Shown in pieces: positions 17,598-25,654 of a stretch of 64,000 nt of DNA (its first letter is position 1; every line of letters starts with the position of its first letter). Origin of the DNA: Caproiciproducens sp. NJN-50 (GTDB taxonomy: Bacteria > Bacillota > Clostridia > Oscillospirales > Acutalibacteraceae); the NCBI RefSeq assembly GCF_004103755.1, contig NZ_CP035283.1:2790001-2854000 (forward strand), written 5' to 3'. Made by a program: the position numbers and the translations under genes. The notes beneath the pieces are model-generated. The model did not search any database, had not been told where the DNA came from, and saw only the letters and a program-made list of their open reading frames with translations.

Positions 17598-17645
17598 TTG
17601 ACTTTTAAATTGCATGGACATAAAATGAAATTGTAATTTCATATG
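17598..17645 (+). promoter_or_regulatory. Promoter and IclR-type operator of the isomerase-DhaKL-TRAP operon
   Basis: TTGACT (17598-17603), 17-bp spacer, TAAAAT (17621-17626), with a perfect dyad ATGAAATT-GT-AATTTCAT (17625-17642) starting at the -10. The 10-mer ATTTCATATG occurs at 17636 and again at 17656, suggesting a second weaker site. The rest of the 17206-17720 gap is AT-rich and holds a partial repeat CCAAGG...CCTTGG at 17247-17266 near the iclR start. Confidence 0.72.
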
Positions 17646-17720
17646 TTGTCTTTCTATTTCATATGTAAAAATTATAATTGCATTTGTTAAGATGCGTAAA
17701 CGCACTTAAAGGAGGCACTT

Positions 17721-19133
17721 ATGTCAAGGAAGCCGGTTTTAGGAGTTTTAGGTTTTTCCGATGGTGATCCTGAGGTACATCTTCAACTGAAGGGAATCGT
17801 GCAAGCTCAGGTGGACGCCATCGTGGACGCTCTGAGAGCGGACGGAAGGATAGACGTACTCGTCACTGATACGCAGGTAAACAGTGTACAAAGTGCAAAA
17901 CATCTCGCGGAAGAAATGAAGAAAAAGAACGTGGACGCCACTTTGTTTTCTTATGGTGTGTTCGCATTCCCCAATTTCAGCGCGATTGCCGCCCAAAACG
18001 GAAAGGGACCTTTCCTGTTAGCGGCAAATCTCAATCCGGACTGGCCGGGCATGGTGGCCATGCTGGCTGCCGGAGGAGCTCTTCACCATCTTGGCATCGA
18101 TCATTTCCGAGTTGCAGGCGATGTTCAGCAACCTGATGTTCTGGAGCAAATCGTCACTTTTGCCCGTTGTGCCATGGTTGTTAATTCGTTGAACGGTATG
18201 AAATACGGTTTGTTCGGTGGCCGCAGCCTGGGAATGTACAGTTCCACGGTTTCCATGCAGGACTGGCAAAAACTTTTCGGAATCGATGTGGAGCATATCG
18301 ACCAGTCCGAAATCGTCAGGGAAGCGGAGAACATCCCTGAGGAAGAAGTGGAGAAAGCGTTCCGCTGGCTGACCCAGAACGTGGGAAAAATCGCCTATAA
18401 CGGCACAACCTTCACGCCGGAAAAGCTGAAGACCCAGATCCGTCATTACCAGGCCACTAAAAAATTGATTGATGAAAATCAGCTCGATTTTATAGGGGTT
18501 AAATGTCACTATGAAATGAGCCGCCATTACTGCACCGAATGTCTTTCCGCGGCATTTCTGAATGATCCCTATGACTGGGACGGCCCGAAACCTCCCTGTG
18601 TCTGCGCCTGCGAAGCGGACAGCGACGCGGCTCTGACCATGGAGATTCTGAAGCTTCTCACCGACGACCCGGTCATCTTTATGGATGTGCGGCATTACGA
18701 CGCGGAAAACGATGTGATGGTATTCTGCAACTGCGGTTCCCAGTCCACATACTACGCGGCGGCCAGTGACGACTATAAGGAAAATCTGGCCAAAGTTACG
18801 CTCTATCCCGCGCTGGACATCTATGCGGGCGGCGGCTGCCATGTAAATATGCAGACAAAACCCGGCAAGGCGACGATCGCGCGCCTCTGCCGCAGCGAGG
18901 GAAAATACCGCATGGTGATCATTCCGTGCGAATTTGTCTCAATGCCGGTGGAAAAGGAAGCGGAGACAACAAAAGAATGGCCCCATGTTTTTGCCAAGCT
19001 GCCTTTTGATCATCAGATTTTTCTGAACAACTTTGACGCCAACCACTGCCATGCGGTATACGGCAATCACGTGGATGAACTCAAAATGATCTGCAAAATG
19101 CTGCACATTGAGATTGACATGTTAGAAGCATAA
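17721..19133 (+). CDS. L-fucose/L-arabinose isomerase-like protein
   Basis: 470-residue protein of the FucI/AraA-like fold (COG2407-type), first gene of the operon, with a ribosome-binding site AAAGGAGG. It has an N-terminal Rossmann-like part (VLGVLGFSDGDPEVH) and a C-terminal metal-binding part with CVCACEADSDAAL and ALDIYAGGGCHVNM. Members interconvert aldoses and ketoses using Mn2+; many distant members are uncharacterised. Linked genes (DhaKL, EryI-like isomerase, TRAP transporter) suggest a short or unusual sugar rather than fucose: no fuculokinase or aldolase is present. Confidence 0.75.
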   Translation: MSRKPVLGVLGFSDGDPEVHLQLKGIVQAQVDAIVDALRADGRIDVLVTDTQVNSVQSAKHLAEEMKKKNVDATLFSYGVFAFPNFSAIAAQNGKGPFLLAANLNPDWPGMVAMLAAGGALHHLGIDHFRVAGDVQQPDVLEQIVTFARCAMVVNSLNGMKYGLFGGRSLGMYSSTVSMQDWQKLFGIDVEHIDQSEIVREAENIPEEEVEKAFRWLTQNVGKIAYNGTTFTPEKLKTQIRHYQATKKLIDENQLDFIGVKCHYEMSRHYCTECLSAAFLNDPYDWDGPKPPCVCACEADSDAALTMEILKLLTDDPVIFMDVRHYDAENDVMVFCNCGSQSTYYAAASDDYKENLAKVTLYPALDIYAGGGCHVNMQTKPGKATIARLCRSEGKYRMVIIPCEFVSMPVEKEAETTKEWPHVFAKLPFDHQIFLNNFDANHCHAVYGNHVDELKMICKMLHIEIDMLEA

Positions 19134-19151
19134 ACGAGGGAGTTGTCTGAA

Positions 19152-20102
19152 ATGAAAGTGCTGTCAGCTCTGCCGAACTATCGGAATCTGTGCCCGGATG
19201 GCATCAGGCTGCTGAAAGAAAACGGCTGCGAACTTGTCATAAACGAACTCGGCCGGCCCATGGGCTTTGGCGACCTCAAAGATATTGTCGCCGATGTTGA
19301 CGGCGTGGTGGCCGGCGTCGACGTCTGGGACGAAAAGCTGCTGTCTTTAGCCCCAAAGCTGAAAGCGATTGCCCGCTTTGGCGTAGGGGTGGACAATTTG
19401 GACTTAAAGGCCTGTGAGCGGCGCGGGATTACAGTAACAAATTGCCCCGGAGTCAATACAAACTCCGTCGCGGAACATGCTTTGATGCTGATTTTGGGCC
19501 TGCTGCGCCATCTGGGAGAATGCGACCGGTCCATCCGGGAGGGCCGCTGGTCCCGGGTTATGCACCATGAACTGCGCGGACAAACCGTCGGCCTTCTGGG
19601 ATTCGGTTCGGTCGGGCGCAGCCTCTGCGAAAAATTGGAGCCTTTTCACGTGCGGGTTCTCGCTTACGATAAATACCCGGATGAAAAAGCCGCCGCTCAG
19701 CTCGGCGTGAAGCTGACAAGCCAAAACGAGGTCTTGGCCCAGGCCGATATTTTAAGCCTGCACACACCGGCCACACCCGAGACCGCTCACATGATCAACC
19801 GGGACACAATCGGCCTGATGAAAAGCGGCGTGATGCTTATCAACACCGCGCGCGGTTCCGTGGTAGACGAAGCCGCGGTTTATGCCGCCATGAAGGAAGG
19901 AAAAGTAGCCGGTTACGGCACCGATGTATTCGACGGCGAACCGCCCGCCGTGGATAATCCGCTTTTCAGCATGCAGCAATACCTGTGTACGCCGCACGTT
20001 GCCGCAGAATCCTATGAGAACTGGACGCAGACGGGCGTCATCACCGCGCAGGCCTTGCTGGACGTCTTCTCCGGCAGGGTTCCGCAGCACAAACTGGTAT
20101 AA
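19152..20102 (+). CDS. D-2-hydroxyacid dehydrogenase (phosphoglycerate-dehydrogenase-like)
   Basis: NAD-dependent dehydrogenase of 316 residues. The nucleotide-binding motif GLLGFGSVGR is near residue 146. The catalytic set is Arg in NTARGSVVD, Glu in DVFDGEPP and His in TPHVAAE. GAGGGAG precedes the ATG by about 9 nt; the TTG at 19143 is too close to it. It lacks the serine-binding domain of biosynthetic SerA, so a catabolic 2-hydroxyacid oxidation or 2-ketoacid reduction is more likely. It is similar in layout to the dehydrogenase at 25.7 kb in the same island. Confidence 0.85.
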   Translation: MKVLSALPNYRNLCPDGIRLLKENGCELVINELGRPMGFGDLKDIVADVDGVVAGVDVWDEKLLSLAPKLKAIARFGVGVDNLDLKACERRGITVTNCPGVNTNSVAEHALMLILGLLRHLGECDRSIREGRWSRVMHHELRGQTVGLLGFGSVGRSLCEKLEPFHVRVLAYDKYPDEKAAAQLGVKLTSQNEVLAQADILSLHTPATPETAHMINRDTIGLMKSGVMLINTARGSVVDEAAVYAAMKEGKVAGYGTDVFDGEPPAVDNPLFSMQQYLCTPHVAAESYENWTQTGVITAQALLDVFSGRVPQHKLV

Positions 20103-20120
20103 AGGCAGGGGTGAAAAATC

Positions 20121-21116
20121 ATGCAGAGAATTCTGAATCATCCGGATAACATCGTGGATGAAATGCTGAAAGGCTTTCTGAAAGCGCATTCCGATCTGGT
20201 GGAAAGCCCCGGACATTCCCGTGTGGTAAAAGCGAAAAACATTCCATCGGAAAAAGTAGCCGTTGTGACCGGCGGGGGAAGCGGCCACAAGCCGGCATTT
20301 ATCGGCTATGTCGGCAGGGGAATGTGCGATGCGGCCGCCGTCGGCGAAATTTTCTCCTCCCCTACCGCGGCCGCGTTTCTGGAAGCTTTCAGGGCCACTG
20401 ATACCGGAAAGGGCGTGGCCTGCCTGTACGGCAATTACTCCGGGGACAACATGAATGTAAAAATGGCCGTGAAGATGGCCGGGAAACAGGGAATTACCGT
20501 AAAAACCGTAGTGGCAAACGACGACGTGGCCAGCGCCCCGAAGGACCAGAGGGAAAAGCGCAGAGGCGTGGCGGGTGAAATCCTGATGTGGAAAGCCGCC
20601 GGCGCGAAGGCGGCTCAGGGCGCCGGTCTTGACGAAGTGATCGCCGTTGCGCAAAAGGCGATCGACAACTGCCGCAGCGTGGGCATCGGGCTGCAGCCAT
20701 GCACGCTTCCCTCGGTGGGGCATCCTAATTTTGAGATCAAGCCAGGCACCATGGAAGTCGGCATCGGCCATCACGGGGAACCCGGCGTCGAGGTTTGTCC
20801 ACTGGAATCCGCTTCGCAGATCGCCCGCCGCATGACGGACATCGTCCTCCCGGATTATCCGTTCTTGGCCGGCGATGAAGTTGTGGTGCTGGTGTCCGGC
20901 CTGGGCGCAACTCCGCTGATGGAGCAGTACGTTCTTTATAACGAGATTGAAACCATTCTGACAAAAAAGGGAATCCGGATTCACCGCTCCTACGTGGGCA
21001 ACTATTTTACTTCTCTTGATATGATGGGGGCGACCCTGACCGTCATGAAAGTGGACAGCGAACTGAAAGAATTAGTGGACGCATCGGCCTGCACAGTGGG
21101 CCTGAAGCAGTTCTGA
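20121..21116 (+). CDS. DhaK-type kinase subunit, second copy
   Basis: 331 residues with GGGSGHKPAFIGYVG near residue 51 and the covalent His in GIGHHGEPG (about 218). Followed 19 bp later by its DhaL partner and then by an EryI/RpiB-like isomerase. That gene order is known from pathways that phosphorylate erythrulose and convert the product to erythrose 4-phosphate, so a ketotetrose kinase is my preferred reading; dihydroxyacetone remains possible. The loop is closer to classical DhaK than the copy at 10.8 kb. Confidence 0.88.
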   Translation: MQRILNHPDNIVDEMLKGFLKAHSDLVESPGHSRVVKAKNIPSEKVAVVTGGGSGHKPAFIGYVGRGMCDAAAVGEIFSSPTAAAFLEAFRATDTGKGVACLYGNYSGDNMNVKMAVKMAGKQGITVKTVVANDDVASAPKDQREKRRGVAGEILMWKAAGAKAAQGAGLDEVIAVAQKAIDNCRSVGIGLQPCTLPSVGHPNFEIKPGTMEVGIGHHGEPGVEVCPLESASQIARRMTDIVLPDYPFLAGDEVVVLVSGLGATPLMEQYVLYNEIETILTKKGIRIHRSYVGNYFTSLDMMGATLTVMKVDSELKELVDASACTVGLKQF

Positions 21117-21135
21117 ATCGGGAAGAAGGCAAAAA

Positions 21136-21795
21136 ATGGACGATTTTGAAAACAGCGCGGGAAAATCCGTGCTGTTGGCGATGGTCAAGGCCATTCAGGA
21201 AAACAGGACGTTCCTCGGCGATGTGGACGGGCTGATCGGCGACGGAGATCACGGCGCAAATATGGCGAAGGGATTTACCGTTTTCGAAAATCGTTTTGCC
21301 GCGGAAGAAACCGGATTCTCCGAGGGCCTGGACGAATTGGGAAACATTCTGTTCAACGAAATCGGCGGCTCCATGGGACCGATTTACGGCACGATTTTCA
21401 TGGATATGGCCGAAGCGGCCGAGGGAGCCGATGAAATTGATCTTCCCCTGCTGGCGAAAATGCTGGAAGCGGGTCTGAACGGGCTGTATGAGATTGTGGA
21501 CGCGCGGGTTGGTGACAAGACTCTGGTCGATACCCTCTCCCCTTCGGTGGAAATCCTGAAAAAAACCGCGGCGGCGGGCACGCCGTTTGCGGAGGCCTTG
21601 AAAGAAATGAAAAAAGCCGCACTGGCGGGCCGTAACTCCACAAAAGATCTGATTGCCAAGTACGGCCGCGCAAGCCGTCTTGGAGAACGCTCCAAAGGGG
21701 TTCTGGATGCGGGGGCCGCCTCCTGCTGCATTATCCTGACCTCCATGGCGGACGGTATTTTAGCTTTGCTTCAGAACGGAGGGAATCTGCAGTGA
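21136..21795 (+). CDS. DhaL-type kinase subunit, second copy
   Basis: 219 residues with the Mg/ADP-binding aspartates in DVDGLIGDGDHGANM near residue 30, the canonical form. GSMGPIYGTIFMDMA and VGDKTLVDTLSPSVE are family segments. The stop overlaps the following GTG start (GTGA), so kinase and isomerase are translationally coupled. Confidence 0.88.
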   Translation: MDDFENSAGKSVLLAMVKAIQENRTFLGDVDGLIGDGDHGANMAKGFTVFENRFAAEETGFSEGLDELGNILFNEIGGSMGPIYGTIFMDMAEAAEGADEIDLPLLAKMLEAGLNGLYEIVDARVGDKTLVDTLSPSVEILKKTAAAGTPFAEALKEMKKAALAGRNSTKDLIAKYGRASRLGERSKGVLDAGAASCCIILTSMADGILALLQNGGNLQ

Positions 21796-22259
21796 AACTT
21801 GCCATTGGCTGCGATGAAGCAGCTTATCGTTTAAAGGTCATCTTGAAAGAGCATCTGGCGAAAAATCACCCGGGCTGGGACGTAAAGGACTTCGGAGCCG
21901 ATGCCGGCGCGGCCGTTCTTTATCCCGACGTCGCTTTTCCGGTCGCCGACGCGGTCGCCCGGGGCAAATATGAGCGCGCCATTCTTTTGTGCGGCACGGG
22001 GATCGGCATGTGCATCTGCGCAAACAAGGTTCCCGGCGTCCGTGCGGCTGTCTGCCACGATCCTTTCTCGGCGGAGCGCAGCCGCAAAAGCAACAACGCT
22101 CAGATTCTTTGCATGGGCGAGCGGGTGATCGGCACGGAACTGGCCAAAACTCTCGTTGATATCTGGTTAAGCTGTGATTTTTCAGGAGGCGGAAGCGCGC
22201 CGAAGGTTGCCAGGATCAACGAACTGGAGCGGGCCCATATCGCAGAATCAAGCAGATAA
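21792..22259 (+). CDS. RpiB/LacAB-family isomerase, erythrose/erythrulose-phosphate type
   Basis: 155-residue aldose-ketose phosphate isomerase. The catalytic Cys is in LLCGTGIGMCICANK (Cys near 67). The RpiB residues that define ribose-5-phosphate isomerase are changed: GCDH is GCDE, YPH is YPD, and the His-containing RQHND region reads RKSNNAQILCMGERVIG. As I recall, that last string resembles the EryI-type tetrose-phosphate isomerases of erythritol catabolism. Together with the coupled DhaKL this suggests conversion of an erythrulose phosphate to erythrose 4-phosphate. Confidence 0.82.
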   Translation: MKLAIGCDEAAYRLKVILKEHLAKNHPGWDVKDFGADAGAAVLYPDVAFPVADAVARGKYERAILLCGTGIGMCICANKVPGVRAAVCHDPFSAERSRKSNNAQILCMGERVIGTELAKTLVDIWLSCDFSGGGSAPKVARINELERAHIAESSR

Positions 22260-22313
22260 TTGCTGATTCAAATACAGGTTTAAAGTGTCAATTGCAGGAA
22301 CAGGAGGCAGGAA

Positions 22314-22805
22314 ATGAAAAAAATTTTTAAATCCCTTAACGCAAATTTCGAGCGCGTTTGCATGATCGTTCTCTTTATCGCGATGTTCTGCGTCGTACTG
22401 GCAGGGATCTCTTCCCGGCTGGCCGGCAGCCCGTTTGGCTGGACGGAGGAAGCTTCCCGCCTAACCTTCGTGTGGATGATCTTTTTTGGCCTATCCTATG
22501 GAACCATGTACGACAAGCATATCCGCGTGACAGTGCTGGTCGACAAATTCGGCCCCACCTTTTCCGCAGGAGTTACGATCTTCTGGGATATCGTCACCGC
22601 GCTGGTTTTCATCTGGATCGCGGTATACGGCTGCAAGTACGTCGGCTACAGCGCAAATGCCAGGACTTTCGCAATGGACCTGAACAAAGGCACAATCGCA
22701 TTCATCATCCCGTTCAGCGCTTGCCTCAACGTATTCCGCACCTTCCAAAAGCTAATTCTGGAGCATATTCCCACCCTGAAAGCTGCGAAACAAACATCAC
22801 ATTAA
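22314..22805 (+). CDS. TRAP transporter small membrane subunit (DctQ family)
   Basis: 163 residues with four predicted membrane helices (about 15-37, 50-70, 88-110, 130-150), the DctQ pattern, including FGWTEEASRLTFVWMIFFG. It partners the large permease encoded 18 bp downstream. TRAP systems use a sodium gradient and usually carry organic acids, sugar acids or related small solutes. Confidence 0.9.
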   Translation: MKKIFKSLNANFERVCMIVLFIAMFCVVLAGISSRLAGSPFGWTEEASRLTFVWMIFFGLSYGTMYDKHIRVTVLVDKFGPTFSAGVTIFWDIVTALVFIWIAVYGCKYVGYSANARTFAMDLNKGTIAFIIPFSACLNVFRTFQKLILEHIPTLKAAKQTSH

Positions 22806-22823
22806 GGAGGAGCGTAATCAGAT

Positions 22824-24116
22824 ATGAGCTTTGCTTTCATTATCTACCTGATTGTTTTTTTCGGCTTTTTGTTCTGCGGAGCGCCGATCTATATGTCTCT
22901 GCTCTCCAGCGGCATCGCCTACTGCTTCCTGCACGGCGGAATTAACAACATGGCGGTCATGGCCAAGATGTACGGCAGCCTGGACAACTTTGTTCTGCTG
23001 GCAATCCCTATGTTCATGATGGCCGGCATCGTCATGAACAACGGCGGGATTACGGACCGCATCTTCAATTTCTGCCGCGCGCTGGTCGGCCATCTGCCCG
23101 GTGGTCTCGCCTATGTGAACGTTCTGGCCTCCTTCATTTTCTCCGGCATGTCGGGTTCCGCTCTGGCAGACGTCGGAGGACTGGGCAACGTGGAAATCAA
23201 GGCCATGCGCGACGAAGGCTACGACGATAATACGATTTTCGGCGTTACCGCCGCGTCCGCCACCATGGGTCCCATCGTTCCGCCTTCCATCCCGATGGTC
23301 ATTTACGGTTCGGCCGCTTCGGTTTCCGTCGGCACCCTGTTCATGGCCGGGATCGGACCCGGAGTAGTCATCGGACTTGTTCTCTGCGTTGCGGTCTTTT
23401 TCATCGCAAAAAAGCGCAATTACAGCGTACACGGCAAATCCACCCTGCGTGATGTCGGACACACGCTGAAAAAAAGCTTCTTCGCGCTGCTGATGCCCGT
23501 TATTATCATGGGCGGCATCTGGTCCGGTTACTTCACTCCGACCGAGGCGTCCTGCATCGCGATTGCCTACTGTATTTTTGTGGTCTGCCTGATCTACCAC
23601 GACATGCCTGTGAAAAGCCTTATGGGCTGCGTGGATGAGACCGTTTCAGGCATTGTGCCGGCGCTGTCCATCGTTTCTTCCGCCTCTCTCTTCGGCTGGG
23701 TGCTCCAGTTTGAACATCTGGGACAGAATCTGCTCACCGGCATGCTGAGCGTCACAAACAACAAATGGGTTATTTTGCTGATGATCGACGTCATCCTGCT
23801 TTTCTTCGGCATGATCCTCGACTCCACCCCTTGCATTCTTCTGTTCGTCCCCGTGTTTCAGCCGCTGGTGAAGGCCGTTGGGATCAGCCAAATCCACCTC
23901 GGCGTCGTCGTCGTCCTGAACCTGATGATCGGTCTGATGACTCCGCCTTACGGCCAGTCCCTGTTCATGCTTTCGGGCGCGACCGGAGTCCCGTTCAACA
24001 AAGTGGTCCGCTACGTTGTTCCGTGGCTGATTCCAATGCTCGTCGCCCTGCTGATTGTCACGATGATTCCGGAGGTCACGCTGTTTATCCCGCAGTTACT
24101 GGGCCTCGCCGTATAA
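22824..24116 (+). CDS. TRAP transporter large permease subunit (DctM family)
   Basis: 430-residue, about 12-helix permease. It has the family segments GMSGSALADVGGLG, TAASATMGPIVPPSIPMVIYG and LMIGLMTPPYG. It forms the membrane complex with the preceding DctQ-type protein. A separate ribosome-binding site AAGGAGG precedes it. The chaperone-like binding protein gene follows. Confidence 0.93.
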   Translation: MSFAFIIYLIVFFGFLFCGAPIYMSLLSSGIAYCFLHGGINNMAVMAKMYGSLDNFVLLAIPMFMMAGIVMNNGGITDRIFNFCRALVGHLPGGLAYVNVLASFIFSGMSGSALADVGGLGNVEIKAMRDEGYDDNTIFGVTAASATMGPIVPPSIPMVIYGSAASVSVGTLFMAGIGPGVVIGLVLCVAVFFIAKKRNYSVHGKSTLRDVGHTLKKSFFALLMPVIIMGGIWSGYFTPTEASCIAIAYCIFVVCLIYHDMPVKSLMGCVDETVSGIVPALSIVSSASLFGWVLQFEHLGQNLLTGMLSVTNNKWVILLMIDVILLFFGMILDSTPCILLFVPVFQPLVKAVGISQIHLGVVVVLNLMIGLMTPPYGQSLFMLSGATGVPFNKVVRYVVPWLIPMLVALLIVTMIPEVTLFIPQLLGLAV

Positions 24117-24138
24117 AACCTTTTGGGAGTAATTTTGA

Positions 24139-24157
24139 TTTAACATCTTATGTTAAA
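24139..24157 (+). other. Stem-loop between dctM-like and dctP-like genes
   Basis: TTTAACAT-CTT-ATGTTAAA, perfect 8-bp arms, 23 bp upstream of the binding-protein start. Such hairpins often protect or separately process the abundant binding-protein message. Confidence 0.45.
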
Positions 24158-24179
24158 TATAATTTTGAGAGGAGTTATC

Positions 24180-25364
24180 ATGATGAAAAAAGTTCTTTCA
24201 CTTTTGCTTGCACTGGGAGTGACGGTTTCCATGTCGGCATGTGGTTCCTCCGGATCCGCTTCCTCCGGCGCAACGTCAAGCGCGGCAGCCTCTTCCGAAG
24301 CAGGCTCTTCCGAAACAGCCTCCACGTCTTCCGCCGCCGGCGGTTCCAGTGACATCTATCCCGGAATGTGCTTCTGGCACGACGACGATCCCAAACTGGA
24401 CACGAACGTCAAAATCACTTCCACGGACAAAATCAAATGGACGATTGCAGCCTGTCTGGTAGAGGATAATCCCCAATCCGTCTGCCTGAAAGAAATTGCG
24501 GATGACCTTTCAAAAGCTACAAACGGGAACTTTACCTGGGACATTTATTACAACAGTAATCTGGGCAGCGAGTCCGAGGCGCTGGAACTGGTGCGCAACA
24601 ACACCGCACAGTTCGTAACCTCCAACGTCACTACCGTTCCTCAGTACGTGGATACGATCGGGGTCTTTGCTTTGCCCTATTTGTTTCACAGCGAGCAGGA
24701 CGAACTGACTTATCTGTCCACCAGCAAGGATTGCTTCGCTCTGTGGAAACAGCTCGAAGACAGCTCTAATTTGGTCACTTTAGGCTTCAACTGTTCCGGT
24801 TCCCGCTGCCTTTCCACCAAAGGGTACAAACAAATCAAGGCCCCGGCGGATCTGAAAGGCTGCAAGGTTCGCTGCATGGAAGCTCAGGTCTGGAAAGACG
24901 TTATTTCCGCACTGGGCGCAACCCCTGTTCCGACCGCTTACACCGAGCTGTACACCGCGTTGCAGACCGGCGTTGTTCAAGGCCAGGACAACCCCGCATC
25001 CAACACGGTCGACGGCAAGTTCTACGAAGTCCTCGACACCTTCTATAAAACCAACCACTGCTACCTGTGCTCCGGCTACTACACCAATACGGAAAGCTGG
25101 AAAGCCCTGCCGGATGATTACAAAGCCCTGCTCGAAGGCCTGATGAATAAATACCTGGCCAACGATTACCATACCCGGATCTCCGCTTTCACGGACCAGT
25201 GCTATCAGACCATGGAAAAGGCAAATGTCAAAATTGTCGAGCAGGATCAACTGGATATGCAGGCATTCTATGACAACGCTTCCAAGATGATCGACGAAAA
25301 ATACATGAGCAACAAGAAATATGCCGACATTATCAACGATATCAAGACTACATTCAAATACTGA
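24180..25364 (+). CDS. TRAP transporter solute-binding lipoprotein (DctP family)
   Basis: 394 residues. A signal peptide ends in a lipobox (VSMSAC, Cys near 20), followed by a Ser/Ala-rich linker, so it is an anchored lipoprotein. The mature part has the DctP pattern, including LKGCKVRCMEAQVWKDVISALG with the conserved Arg that binds a substrate carboxylate, and GVVQGQDNPASN. That Arg argues that the imported substrate is an acid. GAGAGGAG precedes ATGATG. The operon seems to end at the hairpin just downstream. Confidence 0.92.
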   Translation: MMKKVLSLLLALGVTVSMSACGSSGSASSGATSSAAASSEAGSSETASTSSAAGGSSDIYPGMCFWHDDDPKLDTNVKITSTDKIKWTIAACLVEDNPQSVCLKEIADDLSKATNGNFTWDIYYNSNLGSESEALELVRNNTAQFVTSNVTTVPQYVDTIGVFALPYLFHSEQDELTYLSTSKDCFALWKQLEDSSNLVTLGFNCSGSRCLSTKGYKQIKAPADLKGCKVRCMEAQVWKDVISALGATPVPTAYTELYTALQTGVVQGQDNPASNTVDGKFYEVLDTFYKTNHCYLCSGYYTNTESWKALPDDYKALLEGLMNKYLANDYHTRISAFTDQCYQTMEKANVKIVEQDQLDMQAFYDNASKMIDEKYMSNKKYADIINDIKTTFKY

Positions 25365-25400
25365 TTTTTCCGCAGGCATATTTTAAAATCGGGATGCAGC

Positions 25401-25442
25401 AACATGGCGCTCAGTCGAGGGCCGGGCGCCATGTTCTTTGTT
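25401..25442 (+). terminator. Probable terminator of the TRAP operon
   Basis: AACATGGCGC (25401-25410) pairs perfectly with GCGCCATGTT (25426-25435), then CTTTGTT. The T-tract is weak. Confidence 0.6.
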
Positions 25443-25443
25443 A

Positions 25444-25599
25444 GATCTGGCAAAGCCGATCGTTTTTATGGCCTCTGACGCTGCAGCATATATGACCGGA
25501 GTTGACTTGGAAATCAGCGGAGGCAAGTTTGCCGCTCAAGACTGTGCGATGACATGGCGCATGAAAGCCGCGGAATCGGACGGTTCTGATCGCACCTAA
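25444..25599 (+). pseudogene. 3' remnant of a short-chain dehydrogenase/reductase gene
   Basis: A 51-codon open segment ending in TAA, reading LAKPIVFMASDAAAYMTGVD then LEISGGKF. This is the C-terminal signature of classical SDRs (FLASD...YMTG...VDGG). No start codon, ribosome-binding site or Rossmann fold precedes it; a terminator hairpin lies immediately upstream instead. The complete SDR at 26.6 kb ends differently (FLASDLSKGMNSQILTLRG), so this is a fragment of another gene left by deletion or rearrangement. Confidence 0.75.
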
Positions 25600-25654
25600 A
25601 ACATAAAACCGTTTTAGAAAACTTTTACAACTGCGTGAAAGAAGGAATTTCCAT

